44,587 nt of DNA from Lactiplantibacillus daowaiensis. GTDB taxonomy: Bacteria > Bacillota > Bacilli > Lactobacillales > Lactobacillaceae. Below, one piece after another: positions 1 through 8,759 of this stretch. Positions within the stretch are counted from its first letter, which is position 1; every line of letters starts with the position of its first letter. The stretch lies in NCBI RefSeq assembly GCF_005405085.1, contig NZ_BJDJ01000023.1, positions 1 to 44,587 of the forward strand, given 5' to 3'. The notes beneath the pieces are model-generated. The model saw only the letters and a program-made list of their open reading frames with translations. It was not told the origin of the DNA and did no database searches. The position numbers and the translations under genes were made by a program.

Positions 1-76
1 AGTATGCCCTTTTTAGTTTGTTTTACAAAAAAGGCGTCGATGGATTTTATCCATCAACACCAAATATCATAGAGCC
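1..76 (-). mobile_element. Outward-facing insertion sequence end (ISL3-like, partial)
   Basis: Read on the minus strand from position 76 leftwards, the sequence starts GGCTCTATG and continues to GGTGTTGATGGA. This matches the terminus at the other end of the window (from 44511) at about 21 of 27 positions, in opposite orientation. A small hairpin (GATGGAT/ATCCATC) lies within it. No transposase is inside the window, so only the tip of an element can be present. ISL3-type is my guess from the look of the terminus. Confidence 0.45.
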
Positions 77-390
77 TTTTTTTATAAAAGCTGTTATAAA
101 TATATGAGTAAGAACGAATAATTTGGTTCTTAACACGTAGCGGAACAAAATGGGGGCAGTCAAATTTGTATCAATGATGAGGGCATTTTTTTACAAAGTT
201 GATGTCAAAACAGGTATAAATATGACTATTTTGTGTACTATTTCAGTTGGATGCTTTAGAATATTAACAGACTAGGGGGTTAAGGTGAACGTAAGTCTGA
301 TTGGCTGCATGGCAGCGCCAGCAGGACTTGTAACCGCTAACAAGCCTAATGGCAATTTAAGGTAGTTAATCAGCTTAGCGCGCACCGAAA
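77..390. other. Intergenic leader region before the ROK regulator
   Basis: This A/T-rich stretch contains TATAAAT-type -10-like boxes (near 214-220) but no convincing -35. A short open frame with a good ribosome binding site lies at 285-365. No conserved RNA was recognised. Confidence 0.5.
285..365 (+). CDS. Possible 26-codon leader peptide (uORF)
   Basis: The frame starts with GTG, is preceded by GGGGG at 275-279 with 5 nt spacing, and ends in TAG 25 nt before the regulator start at 391. The regulator itself has no obvious ribosome binding site, so translation of this short frame might influence it. The peptide is ordinary in composition and I recognise no family. It could be chance. Confidence 0.25.
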   Translation: MNVSLIGCMAAPAGLVTANKPNGNLR

Positions 391-1551
391 TTGAGTATGA
401 TTATTAACAAACATGTGATGCGTAGTACGAACGAAAAACAAGTACTGCAGCAAGTTATTAATGAAGGTCCGATTAGTCGTAGTCAAATTTCTCGTAACTT
501 AAGCTTGAACAAAGTTACTGTGTCGGATATTTATAATCAATTGTTACGGGCTCAATTCATCAAGGAAATTGGGTGTGGGGTCAGCACGAAAAATGGTGGT
601 CGCAAACCTGTCATGGCAGAATTAAACGTAAATTATGGGTTTGTTGCCAGTATCGATTTATCGACTGACGCCGTTAAACTAATGTATTCACGACTCAATG
701 GCAAAATTTTGCACTTCCAAAGCTTTAAAACGACCGATATGACGTTAACGGATGTGATTGATTTGATTGAAGATCAATTACGTAACGTTGATGACTATGG
801 GACCGTGCATGGCTTGATGGGGGTCGCAATTGCCTTGGACGGCATCATCTATGAAAACAAAATTTTAAAGACGCCAATTAAATGTTTAGCACACTTTGAT
901 TTGGCAAAGTATTTACGTGATAAACTGCGCATCCCAGTTATGCTGGAAAAGAAGTCTAATTTGACGGCCGTGTTTGAACGGGACTTTCACGACAATGAAA
1001 TTTTTAACAACGTGGTTTCAGTCGTGGTCCGTGATGAGATTCATGCTGGAATCGTCGCTGACTCCCGGCTATACTCTGGGCATGAAGGCGAAGCTGGTGA
1101 AGTTGGTGCAGCGCTGTTAGAAGATCGCAAGATTGAGAATCATATGGAAACCGCGAATGCCTATGCCTCTGAAAAGACACTGTGGGCCAAGTTAAAGGCC
1201 ATTAAACATGTCGATCGGCTAGACTTAACTAGCGTTAAACATGACTATATTAACCATGATCCAGCTGTGACCGCAGCTTTTGATGACTTTGTTTATTATC
1301 TATCCAAGGTAATTGCGAATGTTTCAACGGCGTTTGCACCGGATGTGGTGGTACTAAATACTAGCGTTTTAGAAATTTTGCCACAACTTTTAACGGATAT
1401 TCGCAATATGACGGCGAAGATGTCTTCACCGAGTCGGCAAGTCCCGATTATTGCGACGAAGAATGTGCAGTCGGCAGCCTTATTAGGTGGGGCGTCTGAG
1501 ATTATCCATCAAGCACTGGGATTAGAAAGTCTGAAGATGCATTTTTCATAA
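391..1551 (+). CDS. ROK-family transcriptional regulator (NagC/XylR type)
   Basis: The 386-aa product has a MarR-like winged helix at about residues 10-75 (an ISRSQISRNLSLNKVTVSD core and the wing NGGRKP), followed by a ROK/sugar-kinase-like ATPase fold. Family members repress sugar-utilisation genes and respond to a sugar or sugar phosphate. Two things are unusual: the phosphate-binding DxGxT motif reads DLST, and the usual zinc motif CxCGxxGC is absent, the region after GHEGEAGEVG having no cysteines. It is therefore a sensor and not a kinase. The start is TTG at 391 by homology of the N terminus; ATG at 397 is an alternative. No sugar operon is adjacent, so its target is unknown. A terminator follows. 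Confidence 0.85.
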   Translation: MSMIINKHVMRSTNEKQVLQQVINEGPISRSQISRNLSLNKVTVSDIYNQLLRAQFIKEIGCGVSTKNGGRKPVMAELNVNYGFVASIDLSTDAVKLMYSRLNGKILHFQSFKTTDMTLTDVIDLIEDQLRNVDDYGTVHGLMGVAIALDGIIYENKILKTPIKCLAHFDLAKYLRDKLRIPVMLEKKSNLTAVFERDFHDNEIFNNVVSVVVRDEIHAGIVADSRLYSGHEGEAGEVGAALLEDRKIENHMETANAYASEKTLWAKLKAIKHVDRLDLTSVKHDYINHDPAVTAAFDDFVYYLSKVIANVSTAFAPDVVVLNTSVLEILPQLLTDIRNMTAKMSSPSRQVPIIATKNVQSAALLGGASEIIHQALGLESLKMHFS

Positions 1552-1580
1552 TGGACAATTAAATAGTTGATTGCATTGAA

Positions 1581-1614
1581 AATAAGGTTGGAATTTGCCA
1601 ATCTTATTTTTTTG
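1581..1614 (+). terminator. Rho-independent terminator after the ROK gene
   Basis: An 11-bp stem AATAAGGTTGG/CCAATCTTATT (one G-U pair) with the loop AATTTG is followed by a run of seven T. Confidence 0.8.
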
Positions 1615-1679
1615 ACCACAGGTGCATGGGCTTTTAAAACGTTTTCCGTTACAATAAAAGAGAACGGCTAAAAGGGAGC

Positions 1680-2762
1680 GTGGATGGTTTGGATTGGTGG
1701 TCACAGTTTGTCCATAATGTGCGGTTACGTCGAGCGGGCGTCTTGGCGTTGATCGTCGTGATATTGTATTTTGCGTCCAGTATGATGAGCATCATTTTGT
1801 TGACGTTTATCTTTACATTTTTAGTGACACGCTTGGTGCGGTGGGTCCAAAAACGAGTGCCGGTACCGAGTAGTCTGATTGTGATTGTAGTGTATGCGTT
1901 AGTGGTGTTGGGGTTGTATTTTGCCGTGACAACATATTTACCACAACTCATCAAGCAGACGTTTTTGACCTTTCAATCGGTCTATGAGTTTTATCAGAAT
2001 CCTAGCAATGATACGAATGAAGTCTTGCGCTGGGTCACGTCGTATTTCCAAGAATCCGATATTCTGAAACAAGTTAAAACTGGCGTGTCGGTGATTTTTA
2101 AGTATATTACCAATATTGGTAATATGGGGGTGACGTTTTTCTTGTCACTCGTTTTAAGTTTCTTCTTCACTGTGGAAGATCGGCAGATGCAAGGATTTTC
2201 TAAGCGCTTTTTGACGAGTACTTTTGGTTGGTTCTTCCAAGATGTTTACTTTTTTGCCAAGAAATTCGTTAATAGTTTTGGCGTTGTGCTGGAAGCGCAG
2301 TTTTTAATTGCGTTAGTTAATACCGCGATTACGTTAGTTTTTATGGCATGCTTGCACATGCCACAGTTGATTAGTTTAGGCTTGATGATCTTCTTGCTGA
2401 GTTTAATCCCAGTCGCGGGGGTCATTATCTCACTGATTCCATTGAGCTTGATTGCCTATTCGGTTGGTGGCTTGAAGTATGTGCTTTATATGGTTGTGAT
2501 GATTATCATTGTGCATACCTTGGAAGCGTATGTTTTAAATCCCAAGTTCATGGCGAGCCGGACTGAAATTCCAGTCTTTTATACGTTTGTCGTGTTGCTG
2601 GTGAGTGAACGGCTATTTGGGGTCTGGGGACTGATCGTTGGGGTCCCGATTTTTAACTTTATTTTGGATATTATCGGTGTGAAACCGGTTCACGGCTTAA
2701 AACCAAAATTGCATTTGAAAAAAAGTTTAACTTCCCATCATGATTCCGAAAATAAACCCTGA
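1680..2762 (+). CDS. AI-2E family transporter (YdiK/PerM-like permease)
   Basis: A 360-aa polytopic membrane protein with about eight hydrophobic segments: two near the N terminus (residues 18-50), one at 62-83, a long soluble segment with amphipathic helices at about 85-145, then a cluster of segments to about residue 335 and a basic, Lys-rich tail. Length and layout fit the AI-2E exporter/PerM family (UPF0118), whose members export autoinducer-2 or act as Na+/H+ antiporters. The substrate here is unknown. GTG at 1680 gives the longest frame, but GGGAG at 1674-1678 lies only 1 nt before it. TTG at 1689 (spacing 10) is a better placed start. It is a single gene, followed by the gpmA promoter. 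Confidence 0.85.
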   Translation: MDGLDWWSQFVHNVRLRRAGVLALIVVILYFASSMMSIILLTFIFTFLVTRLVRWVQKRVPVPSSLIVIVVYALVVLGLYFAVTTYLPQLIKQTFLTFQSVYEFYQNPSNDTNEVLRWVTSYFQESDILKQVKTGVSVIFKYITNIGNMGVTFFLSLVLSFFFTVEDRQMQGFSKRFLTSTFGWFFQDVYFFAKKFVNSFGVVLEAQFLIALVNTAITLVFMACLHMPQLISLGLMIFLLSLIPVAGVIISLIPLSLIAYSVGGLKYVLYMVVMIIIVHTLEAYVLNPKFMASRTEIPVFYTFVVLLVSERLFGVWGLIVGVPIFNFILDIIGVKPVHGLKPKLHLKKSLTSHHDSENKP

Positions 2763-2769
2763 TAATATT

Positions 2770-2797
2770 TTGATTTTTCATGGTTTCAGTGTAAAAT
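2770..2797 (+). promoter_or_regulatory. Probable promoter of gpmA
   Basis: TTGATT at 2770-2775 and TAAAAT at 2792-2797 are separated by 16 nt, about 40 nt upstream of the gpmA start, which has the ribosome binding site AGAAAGAGG. Confidence 0.5.
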
Positions 2798-2837
2798 AAG
2801 TGGAGTAAATAATTTTAGAAAGAGGTCATTAACTGCT

Positions 2838-3530
2838 ATGGCAAAATTAGTATTGATCCGTCACGGTCAAAGTGAATGGAACTTATCTAACCAATTTACT
2901 GGTTGGGTTGACGTTGATTTAAGTGAAAAGGGTGTTGAAGAAGCTAAGGCTGCTGGTAAGAAAGTTAAAGAAGCTGGCTTACAATTCGACTATGCCTTCA
3001 CTTCAGTTTTGACTCGTGCCATCAAGACATTGCACTATGTGCTTGAAGAATCTGACCAACTTTGGATTCCTGAAACCAAATCATGGCGTTTAAACGAACG
3101 TCATTACGGTGCCTTACAAGGCTTAAACAAGAAGGAAACCGCTGAAAAGTATGGTGACGACCAAGTTCATATCTGGCGTCGTTCATATGACGTATTGCCT
3201 CCATTATTGAGTGCCGATGATGAAGGTTCAGCTGTTAACGATCGTCGTTACGCTGATTTAGACCCTAACATCGTCCCTGGTGGCGAAAACTTGAAGGTTA
3301 CCTTGGAACGCGTTATGCCTTTCTGGGAAGACGAAATTGCGCCTAAGTTATTAGACGGCAAGAACGTCATCATCGCAGCCCATGGTAACTCATTACGTGC
3401 CCTTTCGAAGTACATCGAACAAATCTCTGATGATGACATCATGGATCTTGAAATGGCTACTGGTGAACCAGTTGTTTATGACTTTGATGAAAAATTAAAC
3501 GTCTTAGGCAAAGAAAAGTTAGGCAAATAA
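2838..3530 (+). CDS. gpmA: 2,3-bisphosphoglycerate-dependent phosphoglycerate mutase
   Basis: This cytosolic glycolytic enzyme interconverts 3- and 2-phosphoglycerate. The 230-aa product has the RHGQSEWN signature at the N terminus with phospho-acceptor His9, the partner His182 in [10 protein letters not shown], and the family segments [13 protein letters not shown] and [12 protein letters not shown]. Its length is normal for dPGM. Codon use is clearly more biased than that of its neighbours (many GAA, AAG and TTA codons, few rare ones), as expected for a highly expressed gene. It has its own promoter and a strong terminator. Confidence 0.97.
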   Translation: MAKLVLIRHGQSEWNLSNQFTGWVDVDLSEKGVEEAKAAGKKVKEAGLQFDYAFTSVLTRAIKTLHYVLEESDQLWIPETKSWRLNERHYGALQGLNKKETAEKYGDDQVHIWRRSYDVLPPLLSADDEGSAVNDRRYADLDPNIVPGGENLKVTLERVMPFWEDEIAPKLLDGKNVIIAAHGNSLRALSKYIEQISDDDIMDLEMATGEPVVYDFDEKLNVLGKEKLGK

Positions 3531-3560
3531 TCAGCTGATTATTTACTGATTTTTTAGAAG

Positions 3561-3592
3561 AAGCGCCCGCTTAAGTGGGGGGCGCTTTTTTA
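3561..3592 (+). terminator. Terminator after gpmA
   Basis: A stem AAGCGCCC/GGGCGCTT with a 10-nt loop is followed by a T run ending about 3592. Confidence 0.85.
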
Positions 3593-3723
3593 TGGCGCTA
3601 AAACCGGCTAAGTTACGATAATTTAGGATGGTTATGACAATAAACGGCCGCTAGTGGCTGCTAAATGCCACCGACGCTTTCAATTTAGTTCGTTAACTTT
3701 CTGAAAATTAGGAGGGACTTTTC

Positions 3724-3939
3724 ATGTATGATGAAGCTGAGTTATTAGAAGCCAAACGGCAAATTGAGTCAACCTTGCATAAGATTCGTGAAGTCGTGAA
3801 GACCTTTGAAGCTAAGGCAGAGCCATCACGATATAAGTCCCAATTAACTTTGGCCAAACGACGTTTGAAGGCGTTTGGTATCGCTAATGACTTGATTGAA
3901 GAAAAGTTAGCTGAGTTGAAGTCAGATAGTGGGCACTAA
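3724..3939 (+). CDS. Small helical hypothetical protein
   Basis: A 71-aa charged, Lys/Glu-rich protein predicted to be almost wholly alpha-helical, probably a helical hairpin: one helix at about residues 4-32 and another at about 37-66, joined at the single proline. There is no signal peptide or membrane segment. It is preceded by GGAGGG at 3711-3716, 7 nt before the ATG. No terminator separates it from the next small gene about 120 nt downstream, so the two may be cotranscribed. I do not recognise a function. Confidence 0.75.
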   Translation: MYDEAELLEAKRQIESTLHKIREVVKTFEAKAEPSRYKSQLTLAKRRLKAFGIANDLIEEKLAELKSDSGH

Positions 3940-4061
3940 TTGGACAACAGCCTGTAAAGTGTTAGAAGATTATGCGTGCGGCAAAGCGGCCCCCGTAGTC
4001 TTGGTATAAGTTAGTTGATTAAAGAGAACATCTAAGAGAATTGATAGGGGTATTTGAATAC

Positions 4062-4307
4062 ATGAGTGAAGCAGCAGCAAACGAAGTCACACAACGCGAA
4101 ATGATCCGGATCATTGGTTTGTTCCGTAAGAATGGATTTAAGGGCGAATACGTTAGTTTTCAACACGTTGTTGATGAAGGCGCCACATACTTTGTCGTGA
4201 TGTCGGATGAAAATAACGGGACGCAAGGCTTGTTTAAAGCTGATTTATTAACAGGGACGATTGAATTCCAATACATGTTGGATGAAAATCATGCCGTAAC
4301 GAAGTAA
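4062..4307 (+). CDS. Small conserved hypothetical protein
   Basis: An 81-aa acidic soluble protein. The frame is open from TTG 4041, but AGGGG at 4046-4050 sits 11 nt before ATG 4062, and the sequence from there (MSEAAANEVTQ) looks like a natural N terminus. The predicted fold is a short helix followed by beta strands (EYVSFQHVV, ATYFVVMSDE, GTIEFQYML). No catalytic motif is visible and I do not recognise the family. It is followed at once by a strong bidirectional terminator. Confidence 0.7.
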   Translation: MSEAAANEVTQREMIRIIGLFRKNGFKGEYVSFQHVVDEGATYFVVMSDENNGTQGLFKADLLTGTIEFQYMLDENHAVTK

Positions 4308-4317
4308 AGTAATATAT

Positions 4318-4352
4318 CAAAAACACCAAGTCACTCAGACTTGGTGTTTTTT
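4318..4352. terminator. Bidirectional terminator between convergent genes
   Basis: A 12-bp perfect stem AAACACCAAGTC/GACTTGGTGTTT with the loop ACTCA is flanked by A and T runs. It can serve the gene at 4062 and the convergent gene ending at 4387. Confidence 0.85.
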
Positions 4353-4386
4353 GATATTAGACAACTGTAGTGACTACTAGATGTAA

Positions 4387-4698
4387 TTAATTGACGCCTG
4401 ATACAAGATCAATACGTTCTTTACTATTTTCCCAAAGTTCTGCCGGTGTGTACGTGTCCTTTTCAAACAACACAACGGTACCATCTGATTCAATCCGGGC
4501 ATTTGAACCTAACCATTCCCAGGCCGGCGTGATCAATAAGTTCAGCCGTTTCCCCTTACCTTTGCTAGGTGACCAGCCAGAAACATAATGATCCATATAA
4601 TGGGTACGCATGTATCTGGTTTGACCATTGTCGAATTCAATTTGTAGTAAATTGGCCCCCATCGAAACTTTTACGGCCTTTGGTAAAGTTGTTGCCAT
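4387..4698 (-). CDS. Hypothetical protein (about 103 aa)
   Basis: The start at 4698 (MATTLPKAVKV) is chosen because GGGGGG at 4705-4710 lies 6 nt upstream; the longer frame to 4722 would include the ribosome binding site. The product is mostly beta, with the N-terminal pattern VKVSMGANLLQIEFDNGQ recalling small DUF2442-like folds, but this is weak. Aromatic residues (WSPSKGKGK, PAWEWLG) are prominent. No signal peptide. It is monocistronic and its function is unknown. Confidence 0.65.
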   Translation of the reverse strand: MATTLPKAVKVSMGANLLQIEFDNGQTRYMRTHYMDHYVSGWSPSKGKGKRLNLLITPAWEWLGSNARIESDGTVVLFEKDTYTPAELWENSKERIDLVSGVN

Positions 4699-4894
4699 TG
4701 TTAAGCCCCCCTTAAAAAACATTGACAGTATAGTGATTAGTTATCGTAAAAGGGCGGATTGTGATTTCTCATCAGCGGTCACTACCTTGGTTATATTTTA
4801 AGCAATTAGGTCATATTTAACTGAATACAAGCAACTGGATTTGCTAATTGTTGACGAGCTCAATTGACCATATGATAGCATGGCAGCGCGACTA

Positions 4895-4909
4895 ATGAAA
4901 GCGCATTAT
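4895..4909 (+). promoter_or_regulatory. cre-like site (CcpA box) upstream of ppsA
   Basis: ATGAAAGCGCATTAT fits the degenerate cre pattern WTGNAANCGNWNNCW except for the C near the 3' end. It lies about 190 nt upstream of the proposed -35. Catabolite control of PEP synthase would make metabolic sense, but the match is imperfect. Confidence 0.3.
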
Positions 4910-5096
4910 AAGATGATTGAGATGATTGCGTATTTGTTGGTAAACTAAATTAAAAATATCACATAGTATCATTATTGTCGCGAATGACCTATCTTGAAAG
5001 TCGCTTTGTAGGTCGATGAATTATGGCCATTTTGTTAAACAATAAGCTTATATAATACCAATTTTGAATGTTTAAGAAAAAAGTTATCGAAAGCCC

Positions 5097-5125
5097 TTAC
5101 ACTTTGTGCATAGTTGAACTACAAT
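5097..5125 (+). promoter_or_regulatory. Probable ppsA promoter
   Basis: TTACAC (5097-5102) and TACAAT (5120-5125) are separated by exactly 17 nt, 80 nt before the ppsA ATG. Confidence 0.5.
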
Positions 5126-5206
5126 GGGGCTGAAAACAGGAAACATTTTGATACTTTTGGACTTATTTGACTGATTTTAGAGGTTAAGTTTCAAGGGGGC
5201 AATATC

Positions 5207-7609
5207 ATGAGTAGTCGCGATACAGCAAATGTTTTATGGTTTAACGAAATTAAACGGCAAGATGTTAATTTGGTCGGTGGCAAGTCATCGTCGTTAGGTG
5301 AGATGACGTCTTCAATGGACGTTCCAGTGCCATACGGTTTTGCCACGACCGCCTATGCGTATCGATATTTTATGCAAGCAACGGGATTGAATGAACAAGT
5401 GACCACTTTATTGCAAGGCATTAAAGACTACGAAGATTCAGATGAACTGCACACGACTTGTGCGCATATTCGAAACTTGATCGTGGGGGCCACGATGCCA
5501 ACCGATTTGGCTAATGATATTCAAAAGGCTTATGTTGCCTTGGCTGATAAAGTTGGGCAGGCTGATCCGTTTGTGGCGATTCGGTCGTCAGCGACCGCCG
5601 AAGATTTACCAAATGCGTCATTTGCGGGGCAACAAGAATCTTATCTCAACATTAAAGGCGCCGCAGATGTCGTCAACCGGGTTCAGCAATGTTATTCATC
5701 ATTGTTCACGGACCGGGCGACATATTACCGGCATAAGCAACAATTCCCATACGAGAAAGTCGCCTTATCCGCGGCTGTTCAAATGATGGTCTTTTCAAAG
5801 GCTTCCGGGATCATGTTCTCGGTTAACGTTGCCAATGGTGATGATTCTAAAATCGTGATCGATGGTATTCGGGGATTAGGTGAATACATTGTGTTGGGCA
5901 AAGTAACACCTAATCACTTTGTCATCGATAAAGCGACGATGAAGATTGTGGAGCGCAATGTGGTGAAACAACCCGTTGAACTCATGCGGGTCCCTAACGG
6001 TGGGACAAAAGAACAACCGGTGCCGCCGGAGTTACAAGATAAGCAAGTACTGACCGACAGCCAAGTGATTGAACTGGCCGGGTATGCGCAAGCGATTGAA
6101 AAGCATTATGGCTGTTACATGGATATGGAATATGCGCTCGACACCAATACGAATCGGTTGTGGATCGTGCAAGCACGGCCGGAAACGGTTTGGTCACAAC
6201 GTAATAAGGCTAAAGCTGAGTCACATGATGATACTGATGTCGTGGCGGCAAGCGATGTGAAAGTGGTTGTGCGTGGCTTGCCAGCTAGTCCCGGTTTAGC
6301 AAGCGGCGTCGTCCATGTGATTGATGATCCGAAAGATATTGATCAATTTAAGCAAGGTGAAATTCTGGTTACTTTGATGACGTCCCCTGATTGGGTCCCG
6401 GCCATGAAGAAAGCCGCGGCCATTGTGACGAACAATGGTGGGATGACTTGTCATGCGGCCATCGTCTCGCGGGAAATGCAGATTCCATGTATCGTTGGGA
6501 CTGAAAGTCGGCACGTGGCTGCGACCGATGTTTTGAAGACCGGTGACGTGGTCACCGTCGATGCTAAAAATGGGGTCGTTTATCAAGGCAAAGTAGCTAG
6601 TCTGCTTAAACCAGCCACGACGTCAACTCAAGCTACCGGCCAAGTTGTTGCCGCTGAAAGTTTTGCGCCAACGGCGACTGGAGTCATGATGAACTTAGGT
6701 GATCCTGAGTTGGCCGAAAAGTATGCGACCTTGCCGGCCGATGGGATTGGTCTCATGCGTGAAGAGTTCCTTTGGACGACGTATATTCATGAACACCCAC
6801 TGTATTTAATTGAAACGGGGCATCCTGAAAAAGTTGTTGATATGTTGGCGGATGGCATCGCTAAAGTTGCGCGGGCGATGGCACCACGGCCGGTAGTTTT
6901 ACGGCTATCTGACTTTAAGTCGAGTGAATATCGCAAGCTTAAAGGCGGCGAAAAATATGAACCACATGAATCAGCCGACTTGTTAGGCTGGCGTGGGGCT
7001 TCTCGTTATTATGACCCAAAGTATATCAATGCGTTTAAGTTGGAATTAGCCGCGGTAAAGAAAGTTCGCAATGAATTTGGCTTGAAGAACTTGAATGTCA
7101 TGATTCCGTTTGTCCGGACCGTGGCTGAAGCTCAAAAAGTTACCACGATTATGCGTGAGGAAGGACTAGTTCGGAATGCGGACTTCAAAGTTTACATGAT
7201 GGCTGAAATTCCATCCAATATTATTTTGGCGGATCAATTCAATCAGTTTGTTGATGGGTATTCGATCGGTTCAAACGATTTGGCGATGTTGATTTTAGGT
7301 TGTGATCGCAATAATGATCAAGTTGCTAGTCTTTTTGATGAACGTGACTTAGCGGTTAAACGAGCGATTCGGCACCTGATCAAAGCCGCACATAAAGATG
7401 GCAAGACCGTTTCGATTTGCGGGCAAGCGCCATCAGAATATCCAGAATTTACCAATTTCTTGATTCAAAGTGGCATTGATTATGTTTCAGTTAACCCAGA
7501 TATGGTCAAAGCAACCAAACGCAATGTTGCCCACTTTGAGCAACGGTTGATGTTAGATCAAGCAACTGGTCGGGGGCTCCAAGATCCAACTGATTATGAT
7601 TGGCATTAA
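5207..7609 (+). CDS. ppsA: Phosphoenolpyruvate synthase (pyruvate, water dikinase)
   Basis: It makes PEP from pyruvate and ATP, releasing AMP and phosphate, a gluconeogenic step in the cytosol. The 800-aa length is normal. Domains in order: an ATP-grasp/PPDK N-terminal domain (about residues 10-340, with VGGKSSSLGEM and FVAIRSSATAEDLPNASFAGQQ), the swivelling phosphohistidine domain with His416 in GGMTCHAAIVSRE, and the C-terminal PEP/pyruvate TIM barrel with catalytic Cys738 in SICGQAPSEYPEF. The start is ATG 5207 behind AAGGGGGC. It is monocistronic and ends at a strong hairpin. No PpsR regulatory kinase/phosphorylase is in the window. Confidence 0.96.
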   Translation: MSSRDTANVLWFNEIKRQDVNLVGGKSSSLGEMTSSMDVPVPYGFATTAYAYRYFMQATGLNEQVTTLLQGIKDYEDSDELHTTCAHIRNLIVGATMPTDLANDIQKAYVALADKVGQADPFVAIRSSATAEDLPNASFAGQQESYLNIKGAADVVNRVQQCYSSLFTDRATYYRHKQQFPYEKVALSAAVQMMVFSKASGIMFSVNVANGDDSKIVIDGIRGLGEYIVLGKVTPNHFVIDKATMKIVERNVVKQPVELMRVPNGGTKEQPVPPELQDKQVLTDSQVIELAGYAQAIEKHYGCYMDMEYALDTNTNRLWIVQARPETVWSQRNKAKAESHDDTDVVAASDVKVVVRGLPASPGLASGVVHVIDDPKDIDQFKQGEILVTLMTSPDWVPAMKKAAAIVTNNGGMTCHAAIVSREMQIPCIVGTESRHVAATDVLKTGDVVTVDAKNGVVYQGKVASLLKPATTSTQATGQVVAAESFAPTATGVMMNLGDPELAEKYATLPADGIGLMREEFLWTTYIHEHPLYLIETGHPEKVVDMLADGIAKVARAMAPRPVVLRLSDFKSSEYRKLKGGEKYEPHESADLLGWRGASRYYDPKYINAFKLELAAVKKVRNEFGLKNLNVMIPFVRTVAEAQKVTTIMREEGLVRNADFKVYMMAEIPSNIILADQFNQFVDGYSIGSNDLAMLILGCDRNNDQVASLFDERDLAVKRAIRHLIKAAHKDGKTVSICGQAPSEYPEFTNFLIQSGIDYVSVNPDMVKATKRNVAHFEQRLMLDQATGRGLQDPTDYDWH

Positions 7610-7622
7610 GTCGTTATGGGTT

Positions 7623-7662
7623 AAAACGACACTGTTAAGCGACACTTAGCAGTGTCGTTTTT
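7623..7662 (+). terminator. Terminator after ppsA
   Basis: A 12-bp stem AAAACGACACTG/CAGTGTCGTTTT is followed by T residues. Confidence 0.85.
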
Positions 7663-7732
7663 GCGTCGCCAGTGACTTTGGGTCTGTGTTATGATAGTTG
7701 CAATAGCAAAAAATTAGGATGGTAATTAAAAA

Positions 7733-8059
7733 ATGGATGCAGCGTTTGAAAAGCAGTTGGCGGCGTTATCGATGTATGAACGGGCGATTTTGATGTATTG
7801 TCTACATACTTATTTCAATAGTGGTAATTACACGACACAATTTCCATTAGGCGATTTACTGCCAGATTTTGCGGGGATGTTTGATGCGAATCCCAAAATC
7901 AATGTTTTTACCAAGTTAAATGAACTTGAGATGATGATTGATACAAAGCCAGTCAAAGTGTTTAAAGCAATGACTTATGTGAAACCAAGTCGTCAATTAG
8001 TGATGACCTTGAATGAACAAGCTGATTTAAAGGCCTTACTTGCAGCAGTTGATAACTAG
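7733..8059 (+). CDS. Hypothetical protein, 108 aa
   Basis: A soluble, mainly helical protein with two Met/Tyr-rich helices at the N terminus (LAALSMYERAILMYCLHTYF) and a C-terminal strand-helix segment. It has no signal peptide and no recognisable motif. It starts at ATG 7733 with only a weak AGGATGG box upstream. It is single, between the ppsA terminator and a bidirectional terminator. I do not recognise a function. Confidence 0.7.
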   Translation: MDAAFEKQLAALSMYERAILMYCLHTYFNSGNYTTQFPLGDLLPDFAGMFDANPKINVFTKLNELEMMIDTKPVKVFKAMTYVKPSRQLVMTLNEQADLKALLAAVDN

Positions 8060-8065
8060 ATTTTG

Positions 8066-8108
8066 AAATGCCGTCCCGGTTGCATACACAACTAGGACGG
8101 CATTTTTA
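8066..8108. terminator. Bidirectional terminator
   Basis: An 11-bp stem AAATGCCGTCC/GGACGGCATTT lies between the convergent genes ending at 8059 and 8116, with T and A runs on both sides. Confidence 0.85.
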
Positions 8109-8115
8109 GTTAGGC

Positions 8116-8529
8116 TCAGTTTAAAAGCAAATCGCGCATTAATTCTAAATTATGATAAAATGCCACTTTTGCGATTGGGGCTACTAAAGTTAAACCGAGT
8201 AAATCAGTCTTTGGATACAAGGCTTCATGGACTGTAGTGCCGGTACCAGTTGGCTCTAGTGTAAAGACCAACTGATAAGCCAAACGTCCGCCAGTACTCG
8301 TATAGGTAACACTGTCGGCTGTTTTAGCTAAGGTGAAAGTTTCTTGATGATTCAGGGCTTCTTTAGTACGGATGAGCGTCCAACTTTGATCATCGTTTGG
8401 CGTGATTTCACTAATGTCTGGATTCCATTGCGGCAATTGTTCGACGCGGGCAAGTTGGGCTTGCACGATCTCTGGGGTGGTGTCGATGGTGATGGTATTA
8501 GTAAATAAGGGTTGGACTGTTGTAGTCAT
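8116..8529 (-). CDS. SRPBCC (START/polyketide cyclase-like) family protein
   Basis: A 137-aa cytosolic protein of the helix-grip fold. An N-terminal strand (FTNTITIDTTPEIVQAQLARVEQLPQWNP) is the typical SRPBCC opening with the W-N-P motif, then five or six beta strands, and a long C-terminal helix after PIAKVAF. Such proteins bind small hydrophobic ligands or act as lyases and cyclases. The ligand is unknown. ATG 8529 has a near-perfect AGGAGG box 7 nt upstream. A perfect 14-bp palindrome lies about 60 nt upstream and may be its operator. Confidence 0.8.
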   Translation of the reverse strand: MTTTVQPLFTNTITIDTTPEIVQAQLARVEQLPQWNPDISEITPNDDQSWTLIRTKEALNHQETFTLAKTADSVTYTSTGGRLAYQLVFTLEPTGTGTTVHEALYPKTDLLGLTLVAPIAKVAFYHNLELMRDLLLN

Positions 8530-8588
8530 GATGGAGACCTCCTAAATTTGATGGCCTTAGCATACTGTTTAGGATGGAAAATCGTAAA

Positions 8589-8602
8589 ATCAGAATTCTG
8601 AT
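8589..8602. promoter_or_regulatory. Perfect 14-bp palindrome, possible operator
   Basis: ATCAGAATTCTGAT is self-complementary and sits about 60 nt upstream of the SRPBCC start, where its promoter should be. The cognate regulator is unknown. Confidence 0.35.
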
Positions 8603-8759
8603 AATACTAGGATTTGTTCAAAAACCGGTGTATTAAATAATTGTTAGGATTTGTTTTAAAGAATTATCACTTAAAAAAAGTTAATTTTTTTTAATTAGCC
8701 GCAACTTGATTAGATTGAGGATGCTGGGTTGACGATTTTTGTGATAAGTTGAGTGCGAG

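Larger units (their letters stand above)
4723..5206. other. Long intergenic region upstream of ppsA
   Basis: No gene is visible in about 480 nt. It holds a catabolite-responsive-element-like site at 4895-4909, an inverted repeat GACCTA/TAGGTC (4986-4991 and 5009-5014), a TATAAT box at about 5051-5056 and a better promoter at 5097-5125. The length suggests regulated expression of the gluconeogenic gene ppsA. Confidence 0.5.
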
